Part shown: piece after piece, positions 26,986 through 36,188 of the stretch
Position numbering within the stretch: the stretch's first letter is position 1
Layout: each line of letters opens with the position of its first letter
NCBI GenBank assembly: GCA_017548125.1
Contig: JAFYNK010000007.1
Coordinates: 1-64,000 of the forward strand
Direction of reading: 5' to 3'
Source of the DNA: Bacteroidales bacterium
GTDB taxonomy: Bacteria > Bacteroidota > Bacteroidia > Bacteroidales > F082
DNA length: 64,000 nucleotides
Notes under the pieces: generated by a model
The model's input: only the letters and a program-made list of their open reading frames with translations
Database searches by the model: none
What the model was told of the DNA's origin: nothing
Made by a program: the position numbers and the translations under genes

Positions 26986-27996
26986 TTATGAATTCTTTTG
27001 AGCTATTGCTTGGTTGCATGTGATAGCGACGAGTTTGTAGATGTCGTCGATAGAACAGCCGCGGCTTAAGTCGTTGCAAGGTTTTGCAAATCCTTGGAGG
27101 ACTGGACCAACAGCTTCAGCGCCTGCGAGACGTTGGACGAGTTTATAAGCGATGTTGCCTACTTCCAATCTTGGGAATACCAATGTGTTAGCTTTGCCAG
27201 CTACTTCGCTGTTAGGAGCTTTGCTTGCGCCTACTGAAGGAACGATAGCAGCGTCAGCTTGTAATTCTCCGTCGATGCATAAGTCAGGACGCATTTCTTT
27301 TGCTAATCTTGTTGCTTCGATGACTTTATCAACGTCTTCATGTTTTGCAGAGCCTTTTGTTGAGAAGCTCAACATTGCTACTTTAGGGTCGATCTTGGCG
27401 ATGTTCTTTGCAGTGTCGGCTGTACAAACAGCGATTTCTGCGAGTTGTTCTGCTGTTGGAACTGGAGTTACAGCGCAGTCTGCACAAACGATCTTGCCGT
27501 CTGTTCCGTATTTGTCGTTAGGTAAGAACATGATGAAAGCGCCAGAAACGCAAGAAACGCCAGGAGCAGTCTTGATGATTTGTAATGCAGGACGGAGCAT
27601 GTCGCCTGTTGTGCTGCGAGCGCCACTTACCAAACCGTCAGCGTCGCCGGCTTTGAGCATCAAAACGCCGAGATACATGAAGTTCTCTGCCAATGCTTGT
27701 GCTTGTTCCATTGTCATGCCTTTGCTCTTGCGGATTTCGAAAAGCAAGTTTGCATATTTATCTCTGTCAGGATTGTTCTTTGGGTCAACGATAGTTGCCT
27801 TGTCGATGTTCTTCAATTCGAATTCAGCAGCCATGTCTTTGATTGTCTGTGCTGGTCCGATAAGAATAACGTCAGCGATGCCGTCAGCTAAAAGTTGGTC
27901 GGCAGCTTTTAATGTTCTAGCTTCATCTCCTTCTGGAAGCACAATGCGTTGTCTGTTTTCACGCGCATTTTGTTTTATTTGTTCTATAAGATCCAT
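26986..27996 (-). CDS. pta: Phosphate acetyltransferase
   Basis: It converts acetyl-CoA + phosphate to acetyl phosphate, the substrate of AckA, so the pair yields acetate and ATP. At 336 aa it is the short form without the N-terminal DRTGG/AAA regions of the E. coli enzyme. Family stretches include VLPEGDEARTLKAAD, GLVSGARSTTGDMLRPALQ, DGELQADAA and the C-terminal GCSIDDIYKLVAITCNQA. A minus-strand TACCTTTG promoter box lies 37 bp upstream, and ackA follows. Confidence 0.96.
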   Translation of the reverse strand: MDLIEQIKQNARENRQRIVLPEGDEARTLKAADQLLADGIADVILIGPAQTIKDMAAEFELKNIDKATIVDPKNNPDRDKYANLLFEIRKSKGMTMEQAQALAENFMYLGVLMLKAGDADGLVSGARSTTGDMLRPALQIIKTAPGVSCVSGAFIMFLPNDKYGTDGKIVCADCAVTPVPTAEQLAEIAVCTADTAKNIAKIDPKVAMLSFSTKGSAKHEDVDKVIEATRLAKEMRPDLCIDGELQADAAIVPSVGASKAPNSEVAGKANTLVFPRLEVGNIAYKLVQRLAGAEAVGPVLQGFAKPCNDLSRGCSIDDIYKLVAITCNQAIAQKNS

Positions 27997-28033
27997 ATTA
28001 TTATTGTTAATTGTTAAATTTCTTACAAGCGTA

Positions 28034-28041
28034 CAAAGGTA
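28034..28041 (-). promoter_or_regulatory. -7 promoter element TACCTTTG of pta-ackA
   Basis: TACCTTTG on the minus strand matches TAnnTTTG 37 bases upstream of the pta ATG. Confidence 0.55.
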
Positions 28042-28103
28042 AGAATCTATTCTAAAAATTCAAAAAAAAATCTTATAATTTTGCTAAGAAAAAAACAAAA
28101 ATG

Positions 28104-28111
28104 TAATTTTG
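28104..28111 (+). promoter_or_regulatory. -7 promoter element TAATTTTG of the DUF4271-hemD cluster
   Basis: TAATTTTG fits the consensus and has TTG at 28081-28083, 20 bases upstream. It lies 19 bases before the DUF4271 ATG at 28131. Confidence 0.6.
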
Positions 28112-28130
28112 CAGCTCGAAAAAAATATTA

Positions 28131-28943
28131 ATGACATTCTTGAACTTTATGAAGACAAATTCGTTTGATGGTATTTTAAATAACGACACGGTGACAGAAA
28201 TTTATTCTGAAGTTCAAGGTGTTGATAATCAGTATAAGGACTTTAAGTTTGTAACGGAAAAGCCTGAAGAGTGGGGCGGCCCTCAGCTGCGTGATGTTTC
28301 TTATATTAGCCCAGGATGGAATTTTGTGATACTGTTTCTGGCTATGATTATCGTTGTTCTTAATAAGTTTTTGTTTCCGCAGCGTTTTGCTTCTATAATG
28401 GCGATGTCTTTTCAAAATGCAGGCAGCGATAGGATAATACGAGAAAATCCGCCGTTTTTTAATATAATATCCATGTCGTCTGTGGTGGCGTTTGTTATGA
28501 CATTGTCGATATTTGTGCAGAAATTTTATGTCATATATGGAGGCAATGACATTCTATACGACAATATGAGTTTCTTCTTTGATGTGGTTATGGTGGTTGC
28601 AGCTGTATTCATATTCAATTATCTGCTGACTTTGTTTTATTCGTGGCTTTTCAAGGCTGACGCATTGTTGCATTTTCATGTCAATCTGCATATCTCCACG
28701 ATGACAACCACAAACGTCATTCTTATACCGCTGATGCTGATATTATTTTTCTATCCATATAGATTTTTGTGCGTTGTAATTATTGCAATATTATTGATAT
28801 TATTCTCTATACGATTTATTAAATTATTAATTGAGGTGCGAATGTTGTCAAAGTTAAATTTTGTAAATATTTTTTTGTATCTTTGCACCGTCGAAATTTT
28901 ACCAGTTTTGATAATATTTAAAATGGTTCTTATGGCGATTTAA
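28131..28943 (+). CDS. DUF4271 family membrane protein
   Basis: A 270 aa Bacteroidota-specific integral membrane protein. A soluble N-terminal stretch of about 60 residues contains GPQLRDVSYISPGW. About six hydrophobic segments follow (about 63-80, 118-136, 150-172, 190-215, 218-237 and 245-268). Members of this family typically sit just upstream of hemD, as here (76 bp). The function is unknown. The protein begins a plus-strand run of six genes reaching the O-antigen ligase-like gene. Confidence 0.8.
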   Translation: MTFLNFMKTNSFDGILNNDTVTEIYSEVQGVDNQYKDFKFVTEKPEEWGGPQLRDVSYISPGWNFVILFLAMIIVVLNKFLFPQRFASIMAMSFQNAGSDRIIRENPPFFNIISMSSVVAFVMTLSIFVQKFYVIYGGNDILYDNMSFFFDVVMVVAAVFIFNYLLTLFYSWLFKADALLHFHVNLHISTMTTTNVILIPLMLILFFYPYRFLCVVIIAILLILFSIRFIKLLIEVRMLSKLNFVNIFLYLCTVEILPVLIIFKMVLMAI

Positions 28944-29019
28944 TGTTGTGAAAATCATTTTATTATGTTCTTTAATTGATTAAAATTCTGAGATTAGTAA
29001 AAGATAAAAAAGTTTGTAG

Positions 29020-29784
29020 ATGAAGATTAAATCAATCCTTTTGTCGCAGCCAAAGCCTGCTGATATAGCTAAAACACCTTACGAAGCAATCATTAAAAAG
29101 TACAACGTCAACATTGAGTTCGAGAAATTTATCAAGTTGGAAGAGGTTTCAGCAAGCGAATTAAGACAAGAGAAAGTAAAGCTCACCGATTTTACCGCAA
29201 TTATTCTTACAAGTCGTAACACAATCGACCATTTTTTCCGTATTGCAAAAGAAATGCGCTATACAATTCCTGAAGATTTGAAATATTTCTGTGTCAATGA
29301 AACTACAGCGCAATACCTTCAACATTACATTCAATACAGAAAAAGAAAGATATTCTACGGAAAGCAAACTTTCGCTGACCTCGTTGAAATAATGAAGAAA
29401 CATAAAGAAGAGAAATACTTCTTGCCAAGTTCTAATTTAGTCACTGAAGATCATGACGGTATGCTTACAGAAGCGAAGTTGGACTATACAAAAGCCGTTA
29501 TCTTCCGTACTGTGTCAGCAGATTTGTCACACGTTGACATTAAAAAATATGATATGCTTGTGTTCTTCAGCCCAGCAGGTATCGACTCATTGAAAACTAA
29601 CTTCCCAGATTTCGTCCAAGATGAAAATGTCGCTATAGGCGGTTTCGGACATTCAACATGTGAAGCTATCACTGAAGCTGGTTATACATTGAATTTCAGC
29701 GCACCAACACCTTCTTGCCCATCAATGAACATGGCGATAGAAGAGTTTATCAGTAATGAAATTAAAAAAGCCAAGAAAAAATAA
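29020..29784 (+). CDS. hemD: Uroporphyrinogen-III synthase family protein
   Basis: HemD-type enzymes cyclise hydroxymethylbilane with inversion of ring D to form uroporphyrinogen III, the common tetrapyrrole precursor. The 254 aa protein has the two-domain alternating pattern of the family, with AIILTSRNTIDHFF in the first half and KYDMLVFFSPAGIDSLKTNFPDF and AIGGFGHSTCEAITEAGY in the second half. HemD sequences are very divergent, so activity is inferred from the SRN and FSPAG signatures and the DUF4271 neighbour. No other heme genes are in the window. It is 5 bp before rnpA. Confidence 0.85.
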   Translation: MKIKSILLSQPKPADIAKTPYEAIIKKYNVNIEFEKFIKLEEVSASELRQEKVKLTDFTAIILTSRNTIDHFFRIAKEMRYTIPEDLKYFCVNETTAQYLQHYIQYRKRKIFYGKQTFADLVEIMKKHKEEKYFLPSSNLVTEDHDGMLTEAKLDYTKAVIFRTVSADLSHVDIKKYDMLVFFSPAGIDSLKTNFPDFVQDENVAIGGFGHSTCEAITEAGYTLNFSAPTPSCPSMNMAIEEFISNEIKKAKKK

Positions 29785-29789
29785 TTTCG

Positions 29790-30206
29790 ATGAACGAAGG
29801 ACTTCCGAAAGAACAGCGCTTATATAAAAAGAAAGCAATAGAAACATTATTCGAAAAGGGTAAAGGATTTAACTTTTATCCTTTTCGAGTTGTTGTTTAT
29901 GCGCATGATTCTGAGGAAGATGAGCCATCAATTCCTCGTGTCCTCGTATCTGTCTCCAAAAAAAGATTCCATCACGCTGTGAAACGCAACAGAGTGAAAC
30001 GACTCATCCGTGAAGCATGGAGAAGAAACAAATCAGAAATAATCGTTAAATGCGAAAAACAACGAATCACTTTTGATATTGCGCTTGTTTATACAGCAAC
30101 TGTAATTTTATCGTACGAAGAGGTAGAAAAGAAAATAAAACAACTATCTTTGCGTTTGAATAAAACATATTTCCATGATGAAGAAAATATCACAACTGCC
30201 GGCTAA
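29790..30206 (+). CDS. rnpA: Ribonuclease P protein component
   Basis: The protein subunit of RNase P assists the catalytic RNA in removing 5' leaders from pre-tRNAs. The 138 aa protein has the family signature around [29 protein letters not shown] (about residues 49-77), basic and with the RNR core. It lies 5 bp after hemD and overlaps yidD by 32 bp in another frame, the rnpA-yidD pairing common to bacteria. The usual rpmH and yidC neighbours are absent here. Confidence 0.94.
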   Translation: MNEGLPKEQRLYKKKAIETLFEKGKGFNFYPFRVVVYAHDSEEDEPSIPRVLVSVSKKRFHHAVKRNRVKRLIREAWRRNKSEIIVKCEKQRITFDIALVYTATVILSYEEVEKKIKQLSLRLNKTYFHDEENITTAG

Positions 30207-30408
30207 ATTCATGATATTGCTGATACGCATTTATCAAGTGACATTATCACCTTTCATCGGCAGAAGTTGCAGATATACACCGACTTGCTCTAATTATGGA
30301 ATTGAAGCGATAAAAAAACACGGCGCCATAAAAGGCGGCTGGCTGACTATAAAAAGAATATTGTCTTGCCATCCATGGGGCGGAAGCGGATATGACCCAG
30401 TCCCATAA
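30175..30408 (+). CDS. yidD: Membrane protein insertion efficiency factor YidD
   Basis: A 77 aa peripheral membrane protein that helps the Sec/YidC insertion pathway. It shows the family signature [14 protein letters not shown] and the conserved cysteines in [11 protein letters not shown] and [16 protein letters not shown]. The start at 30175 or 30178 places it inside the end of rnpA, suggesting translational coupling. Confidence 0.95.
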   Translation: MMKKISQLPAKFMILLIRIYQVTLSPFIGRSCRYTPTCSNYGIEAIKKHGAIKGGWLTIKRILSCHPWGGSGYDPVP

Positions 30409-30464
30409 TATCCTGCGATGTGGCGATGCAGTGCATTGATTTGTTTTGAATAAAGTTTGAAGTT

Positions 30465-32117
30465 ATGAATAGATTAAGACTTTTATTTTTTGTATTGTTG
30501 TTTTCTCCTATTGTATCTTTCGCTCAGGAAAAACAAAACAACTTCGAAATATCAAAAAGCATTGACATATATAATAATGTGTTAAGATACCTTAACATGA
30601 ATTATGTCGATGAGATAAATCCAGCAGAGCTTAATGAAACGGCAATCAATGCGATGCTTAGGGAACTGGACCCTTATACTGTCTTTATCCCTGAGTCCGA
30701 AATAGAAGATGTAAGACTTCTTACAATGGGTGAATATGGCGGAATAGGTTCAATAATAACATATTACGATGATAATGTTCATATCTCAGAACCATACGAA
30801 AACTTTCCTGCACATAAAGCTGGCCTTCTCCCAGGCGATGCAATACTCGAAATAAACGGCGTCAATACTGAGAAAAAGACAGTGGCTGAAGTGAGCGAAC
30901 TTCTTAAAGGTCAGCCTGGCTCCAAACTTACTCTTAAACTTAAACGTGAAGGAGAGAAAGATATAATAACAAAGACACTTACTCGCGAAAAAATCAAAAT
31001 AGATAATATCCCTTATTATACTGTCTTAGATGGCGGAGTGGCTTATATCATTCTTAATCAGTTTACTAAAGACGCTGCAAAAGAACTTAAGGAAGCGTTT
31101 CTCGAGATGAAGTCTCAAAACGAACTCAAAGGTCTTGTCATCGACCTCAGAGGCAACGGCGGCGGTCTCCTCAACGAAGCTGTCGATATTGTGAATCTCT
31201 TCGTGCCTAAAAACAAACTCGTCGTCTATACTAAAGGTAAAACACCTGAACAAAATAGAAATTATTATACAAAACAAGAACCAGAAGATACTGAAATCCC
31301 TCTCGTTGTGTTGGTTAACGAATCAAGCGCTTCAGCAAGCGAAATAGTCTCAGGATCAATTCAGGATTTCGATAGAGGTGTCATACTCGGTCAAAGAACA
31401 TTCGGTAAAGGACTAGTACAGAATATTTTACCTATGACATACAACACACAGATGAAAGTGACAGTTTCTAAATATTACATCCCAAGTAAACGTTGTATCC
31501 AGGAAATAGATTATTCGAAGAAATCAAAGAATGATACTCTCGCTAAGAACGATACTCTCGGCCCTCAATTCAAAACAGCTAATGGAAGAATCGTTTATGA
31601 AGGCCATGGCATTCAACCAGATGTGAAGATTGAACCTGAAACAGTATCGACTATTACTGTGCATCTCTATGCTCAGAATGTGATTTTTAAATATGCTAAC
31701 AAATTCTATAGAGAACATAAATCTATTCCTTCTCCAAATGAGTTTGAAATTACTGATGAGATTTATGATGACTTCGTGAAATTCGTTGAACAACAGGATT
31801 TTAAATATACATCAGAAAGTGAAAAAGACTTTGAAGTCTTGGTTAAGACAGCCAAACTTGAAGGATATTATGATAATATAAAGCCTCAGCTTGATATTTT
31901 GGAAGACGAATTGAAAAATCATAAGGATAATGATTTGATTAACAATAGAAAAGAGATTTCTGAAATACTCAAGATGGAAATAGTGACTCGTTATTATTTC
32001 CAAAAAGGTAAGATAATTTCAACATTGAAGGATGATGTGGAACTGAATCGTGCTGTTGAAATTCTTCTTAATTCAAATGGCAAAAACGAATACGAAACTT
32101 TGCTAAAAGGTATATAA
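30465..32117 (+). CDS. S41-family C-terminal processing peptidase
   Basis: A periplasmic serine protease of the CtpA/Prc family, 550 aa. Signal peptide 1-20 ends in SFAQ. A PDZ domain lies at about 85-170 (YGGIGSII, AGLLPGDAILEINGV). The S41 catalytic domain at about 185-345 contains GLVIDLRGNGGG, NESSASASEI with candidate nucleophile Ser290, and TFGKGLVQ with general base Lys315. A helical C-terminal region of about 170 residues follows. It would degrade or trim periplasmic and outer-membrane proteins. It is 56 bp after yidD and 21 bp before the ligase-like gene. Confidence 0.93.
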   Translation: MNRLRLLFFVLLFSPIVSFAQEKQNNFEISKSIDIYNNVLRYLNMNYVDEINPAELNETAINAMLRELDPYTVFIPESEIEDVRLLTMGEYGGIGSIITYYDDNVHISEPYENFPAHKAGLLPGDAILEINGVNTEKKTVAEVSELLKGQPGSKLTLKLKREGEKDIITKTLTREKIKIDNIPYYTVLDGGVAYIILNQFTKDAAKELKEAFLEMKSQNELKGLVIDLRGNGGGLLNEAVDIVNLFVPKNKLVVYTKGKTPEQNRNYYTKQEPEDTEIPLVVLVNESSASASEIVSGSIQDFDRGVILGQRTFGKGLVQNILPMTYNTQMKVTVSKYYIPSKRCIQEIDYSKKSKNDTLAKNDTLGPQFKTANGRIVYEGHGIQPDVKIEPETVSTITVHLYAQNVIFKYANKFYREHKSIPSPNEFEITDEIYDDFVKFVEQQDFKYTSESEKDFEVLVKTAKLEGYYDNIKPQLDILEDELKNHKDNDLINNRKEISEILKMEIVTRYYFQKGKIISTLKDDVELNRAVEILLNSNGKNEYETLLKGI

Positions 32118-32138
32118 TCATAGTCCAAAGTCATAGTC

Positions 32139-33779
32139 ATGAAAGTTGAATACGGTAAAACCGGAACTTATTTTTATTTGGTCGGATTGATCTTAATAGG
32201 AGTCTTCATCCCGACTTCTAAATTTGGTTTGAGCGTGTCGCAGTTTTACCTTATCGCTCTTTGGCTTTTGCTCGGTCTCGATATGCGAGCTATCAATAAA
32301 ATGTTTCCTGAAAAACCTTTTGTGACTAGGATAATATCACGTATTGTATTGTCATTCAAAGGAATATGGTATAATATTAAGACACGATTCAGCGATTTTA
32401 TACATAACAAAGTCGCTGTTGTGATGGTCTCCATGTATATCATGCATTTCATCGGCTTGATATATACCTCGGATTTTCAATATGCTTTCAAGGATTTAAG
32501 GATAAAGCTTCCAATTTTGGTTTTTCCTTTGATTTTATCATCGATGAAACCATTGAATAAGAAACAGTTCGATACTGTTATATGGTTTTTTATCGGTTCC
32601 GTGTTTTTTGTCACGGTTCTTGGAGCCATTAAGTTTTTCCGTCGTGATTTCGTCGATGTCAGAGAACTGTCGGTCTTCGTAAGTCATATCAGAGTGTCAC
32701 TTTGTATGGTTTTTTCTATTTTCGTTTTAGGATATTATTTGTTAAAAAGAAATTACAATTCTATAGTTAAAGCAATTATAATCTTCTTGATAGTTTGGTT
32801 TTTATGGCAGATAACTATCTGGGAATCATTTATCAGCGTTTTGATAATAGCAGCCTTGTGTGCGATGCTGGCTTTGTATTTTATTTTTAGAAGTAAAAAT
32901 GTCGTCGTCAAAATATCTACTTTTTTAGTTATCATAATCTCGGCATCATTGATTGTTTATGTGCCGTATAGAATAATCATGGATTATAATAATCCTGAAA
33001 AAGTCGTTGTAGAACAATTAGATACGCATACTAAACTTGGTAATTCGTATGTTTTTGATACTTTGGCATTCGGTATTGAAGACGGTCGTTATGTAGGTCT
33101 GTATCTTTCAAAAACAGAGATGCTGGATGCTTGGAATAAGCGTAGTGAATTGAAAATCAAGAATGAATACGATGACGGCTATCATTGTCTTGTTCGTTAT
33201 CTTACATCTAAAGATTTGAGAAAAGATGCTGATGGCGTAAATCAACTTTCGGAGAGTGACATAGTTAATATTGAAAATGGCATCGCTAATTATAATTATA
33301 TAGAAAATCCTGGAATCAAGACGCGAATCATGAAGATTATGATTGCGTATAGAAACTACAAAAAAAATGGTGATGCTAATGGAAGCTCTGTGTTTCAACG
33401 TATTGAGTTTATAAAAGCTTCATTTGGAATTATCAAGGAGAACGTTGTTTTTGGTGTTGGAACAGGAGATCTTGCAAATGCTTTCGCTGATTATTATGAA
33501 GAAACAAATTCTAAATTAAGACCTGAATATAGATTCAGAAGCCATAATCAATATCTGGCAATCACGGTCGCCTTTGGTATCTTTGGTTTGTTATGGTTCT
33601 TGTTTTCAATGTTTTATCCTTATTTTGCGGATAAGAAAAACCGTAATTACATCTATTTCGTGTTTTTGGTTATAATGGCGCTCTCTATGTTTACGGAAGA
33701 TACTATTGAGACGCAAATTGGAGTGACATTGTTCGCTTTCTTTAACTCATTCTTGGTTTTTGGGGCGCAGAGAGATTAA
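32139..33779 (+). CDS. O-antigen ligase / polymerase-like membrane protein (WaaL family)
   Basis: A 546 aa polytopic inner-membrane protein with about ten to twelve hydrophobic segments and a large periplasmic loop at about residues 285-445. The loop ends in RFRSHNQYLAITVAFGIFGLLW, a pattern typical of Wzy/WaaL-type ligases, which join undecaprenyl-linked glycans to lipid A core or polymerise O-units. Wzy and WaaL roles are hard to tell apart by sequence. It is the last gene of the plus-strand run and is convergent with gtrA (20 bp). Confidence 0.8.
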   Translation: MKVEYGKTGTYFYLVGLILIGVFIPTSKFGLSVSQFYLIALWLLLGLDMRAINKMFPEKPFVTRIISRIVLSFKGIWYNIKTRFSDFIHNKVAVVMVSMYIMHFIGLIYTSDFQYAFKDLRIKLPILVFPLILSSMKPLNKKQFDTVIWFFIGSVFFVTVLGAIKFFRRDFVDVRELSVFVSHIRVSLCMVFSIFVLGYYLLKRNYNSIVKAIIIFLIVWFLWQITIWESFISVLIIAALCAMLALYFIFRSKNVVVKISTFLVIIISASLIVYVPYRIIMDYNNPEKVVVEQLDTHTKLGNSYVFDTLAFGIEDGRYVGLYLSKTEMLDAWNKRSELKIKNEYDDGYHCLVRYLTSKDLRKDADGVNQLSESDIVNIENGIANYNYIENPGIKTRIMKIMIAYRNYKKNGDANGSSVFQRIEFIKASFGIIKENVVFGVGTGDLANAFADYYEETNSKLRPEYRFRSHNQYLAITVAFGIFGLLWFLFSMFYPYFADKKNRNYIYFVFLVIMALSMFTEDTIETQIGVTLFAFFNSFLVFGAQRD

Positions 33780-33799
33780 AGGGAATAGAAGTGAAGGTT

Positions 33800-34201
33800 T
33801 TAGGCGAAGGTTATAAGTGTATTTCCTAAGAAATTCCATATTGTCGTTATTGCTATTGCGACAAGTTTGCTGAAATAGAAATTCCATCTGAGTTTTTCTG
33901 TCAATAAATACAATACCAACGAGTTGATTCCTAGACCAATGGTAGATACAATCATAAATTGTATATATTGAAAAGCTATCTCTTCATTGTGGTTTTGGAA
34001 AGTCCAGATTCTGTTTAAGAAATAATTTGACGTCGCAGCAAGGATAAATCCAATACAGTTGCTTAAATATTTGTTTAATCTTAATTTTTCTTTACATATA
34101 TAAGTTGTTCCGAAATCTATCAACATTCCGGAACAACCTACAACGCCAAATTTTATAAATCTGGAAATGAGCAGTTTATCTATTATAAACAAAGATTTCA
34201 T
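33800..34201 (-). CDS. GtrA-like flippase-type membrane protein
   Basis: A 133 aa protein with four transmembrane helices in the GtrA arrangement: FIKFGVVGCSGMLIDFGTTYI, FILAATSNYFLNRIWTF, a third helix, and a last helix with AIAITTIWNFLGNTLITFA. GtrA proteins are thought to move lipid-linked sugars across the inner membrane for surface polysaccharide modification. It starts 3 bp after the CPBP gene and is probably in its operon, next to a convergent O-antigen ligase-like gene. Confidence 0.88.
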   Translation of the reverse strand: MKSLFIIDKLLISRFIKFGVVGCSGMLIDFGTTYICKEKLRLNKYLSNCIGFILAATSNYFLNRIWTFQNHNEEIAFQYIQFMIVSTIGLGINSLVLYLLTEKLRWNFYFSKLVAIAITTIWNFLGNTLITFA

Positions 34202-34204
34202 TGT

Positions 34205-35095
34205 TTATATCTCAGTGTTTTCTGTTTTAAATACTTTGTTGTGGCTGCGTGCTACGAACCAGAATATGGCTACAGTTGCTATTATGCTTAATATCAAAGG
34301 TAGTATTGCGGTTTCGCCGAATGTGTCAACGTCAATGTTTGTCGCGCCAATATTGTTAAGATAATAAAGTACTACTACTGTTCCGTTGTTGACGAAGTGC
34401 ATTGTCATTGGTACCCAGATGGATTTAGAGTAATAGAACATATATCCGAGAATTAGACCTAAAACGAGTCGTGGCAAGAAACCGTAAATGTCGAAGTGAA
34501 TCAATGAGAATATTATAGAAGTGATTAAGATTCCTATATGGGCGTTTTTGCACTTTTTTACTAAAAATGATTGTAACGTAGAACGGAATAATAGCTCTTC
34601 GCCGAAGGCAGCCAATCCGGCAATCATGATGAGGTTGATGATAAGTCCGCTAACATCGCTGACATTGACCATTTTTTCAAGCGTTTCCTGCATTAACTCA
34701 GACAGTTGCTTTATTATTTCATCGAGTTTTGCCATTGACGCTGGCAATGTTATATGCGAATTCCATTCTGCCAAGACGCTGTTGATAGGCATGACGGTGA
34801 AAATCAGTGCTACTCCTAATAATGACCAAAGAGGAATGTTGTTGAAACCCAGATATTTCATCGGCTGCTTTTTAGTGATGCAAGCATATAGTATTGGTGG
34901 CATGACGAAAGTGAGAATCTGTGAACTTATTTGGCTAATGCGCAAGACGGAAAGTTCTGTCATATAGTTTGATTTGGCGACAATCATGACAATGACGCTA
35001 ATTACAGTAGATAATATGTATCCAGCAACAAGAAGAGCTGCCATGATAAATATTCTTTCTGCTAATGTTGATTTTTTAAGTAATGGAAAATTCAT
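34205..35095 (-). CDS. CPBP-family intramembrane metalloprotease (CAAX protease-like)
   Basis: A polytopic membrane protein with the CPBP/Abi signature: motif 1 EELLFRSTLQ (glutamate pair plus arginine), motif 2 SLIHFDIYGFLPRLVLGLILG with the histidine, and motif 3 VPMTMHFVNNG. Family members include prenyl-protein proteases and bacteriocin-immunity proteins. The substrate here is unknown. The ATG at 35095 gives 296 aa. An in-frame TTG at 35119 is rejected because it coincides with the promoter box TAAATTTG (35117-35124). gtrA follows after 3 bp. Confidence 0.87.
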   Translation of the reverse strand: MNFPLLKKSTLAERIFIMAALLVAGYILSTVISVIVMIVAKSNYMTELSVLRISQISSQILTFVMPPILYACITKKQPMKYLGFNNIPLWSLLGVALIFTVMPINSVLAEWNSHITLPASMAKLDEIIKQLSELMQETLEKMVNVSDVSGLIINLIMIAGLAAFGEELLFRSTLQSFLVKKCKNAHIGILITSIIFSLIHFDIYGFLPRLVLGLILGYMFYYSKSIWVPMTMHFVNNGTVVVLYYLNNIGATNIDVDTFGETAILPLILSIIATVAIFWFVARSHNKVFKTENTEI

Positions 35096-35116
35096 GATGA
35101 AATATTTTATTTTTTG

Positions 35117-35124
35117 CAAATTTA
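35117..35124 (-). promoter_or_regulatory. -7 promoter element TAAATTTG of the CPBP-gtrA pair
   Basis: TAAATTTG on the minus strand lies 21 bases upstream of the ATG at 35095 and overlaps an alternative TTG codon, ruling that start out. Confidence 0.55.
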
Positions 35125-35150
35125 ATGTTTTTTTGATTTGATGAAATGAG

Positions 35151-35158
35151 TATTTTTG
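35151..35158 (+). promoter_or_regulatory. -7 promoter element TATTTTTG of the dus gene
   Basis: TATTTTTG ends eight bases before the ATG at 35167 and overlaps codons 2-5 of a longer frame starting at 35146. The 35167 start is therefore preferred. It is almost back-to-back with the minus-strand box at 35117-35124. Confidence 0.55.
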
Positions 35159-35166
35159 CAGTTGAT

Positions 35167-36150
35167 ATGAAAAAGATAGCTAACTTAGAATTTGAAGATA
35201 TTCCTTTGTTGTTGGCGCCAATGGAAGGCGTCACCGATCCGCCATTTCGTCATGTATGCAAGGAACAAGGTGCGGATATTGTTTATTCAGAATTTATTTC
35301 TTCTGACGGTCTGATTCGTGATGCCGTCAAGAGTATCAGGAAGTTGGGTTTTGAGGAGAAGGAGCGTCCTTTTGGAGTTCAGATTTTTGGTAATAATGTG
35401 GCTCCTATGGTTGAAGCGGCGCGCTATGCTGAGCGTTATAATCCTGATATTATAGATATCAACTTCGGATGTCCAGTTAAGAAGGTGGCTTCCAAAGGTG
35501 CAGGTTCTGGTATCTTAAACAATATTCCAAAGATGATTGAGATAACTGATGCTGTGGTGAAAGCCGTTAAGACGCCAGTCACTGTGAAGACGCGGCTCGG
35601 TTATGACAGCGAGCATAAGGAGATAGTCGAGATAGCTGAGCGTTTGCAGGATGTTGGAATACAGGCGCTCACGATTCATGGAAGGCTGCGTACCACCAAA
35701 TGGGGCGAGCCTGCCGACTGGACGCTGATAGGCGAGGTGAAAAATAACCCTCGAATGACAATCCCTATCATTGGAAATGGCGATGTCGTTGACGGACCGT
35801 CAGCAAAATATTTCCTGGATAACTTCGGCGTTGACGGACTTATGATAGGACGTGCAACATACGGAAATCCATGGATTTTCAGAGAAGTAAAACATTATCT
35901 AAAGACTGGAGAGCTGTTGCCATCTCCTGATGTGACTGAACGTGCGAGAGTCTCCAAGGCTCATCTCGTCGATTCGTTGAATTATAAGAAAGATGAGCTT
36001 TACGCTGTGATGGAAATGCGCAAGCACTGGGGATTGTATTTCAAAGGTTATGCTAATTTCAAACAGTTTAAATTGCGACTGATGGAAGCCAAGACGATAG
36101 AGGAAGTGTCGGCAATACTCGATGAAGTAGTTAATTTCTATAATGATTGA
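35167..36150 (+). CDS. tRNA-dihydrouridine synthase (Dus family)
   Basis: A flavoenzyme that reduces specific uridines of tRNA to dihydrouridine. The 327 aa product has LLLAPMEGVTDPPFR at the start, INFGCPVKKVASKGAGSG with the catalytic cysteine, TVKTRLGYDSEH, ALTIHGRLRTTKWGEPADW and IGNGDV, ending in the helical C-terminal domain. It resembles the DusB group, but subgroup assignment is only likely. The start at 35167 was chosen over 35146 because the -7 promoter box lies between them. A strong terminator follows at once. Confidence 0.93.
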   Translation: MKKIANLEFEDIPLLLAPMEGVTDPPFRHVCKEQGADIVYSEFISSDGLIRDAVKSIRKLGFEEKERPFGVQIFGNNVAPMVEAARYAERYNPDIIDINFGCPVKKVASKGAGSGILNNIPKMIEITDAVVKAVKTPVTVKTRLGYDSEHKEIVEIAERLQDVGIQALTIHGRLRTTKWGEPADWTLIGEVKNNPRMTIPIIGNGDVVDGPSAKYFLDNFGVDGLMIGRATYGNPWIFREVKHYLKTGELLPSPDVTERARVSKAHLVDSLNYKKDELYAVMEMRKHWGLYFKGYANFKQFKLRLMEAKTIEEVSAILDEVVNFYND

Positions 36151-36156
36151 TAAAGG

Positions 36157-36188
36157 AAGAGAGTCATGAAAAACTCTCTTCTTTTTTT
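36157..36188 (+). terminator. Rho-independent terminator of dus
   Basis: AAGAGAGT and ACTCTCTT pair around CATGAAAA, followed by C and seven T. The terminator ends exactly where the inverted-repeat element at 36189 begins. Confidence 0.85.
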
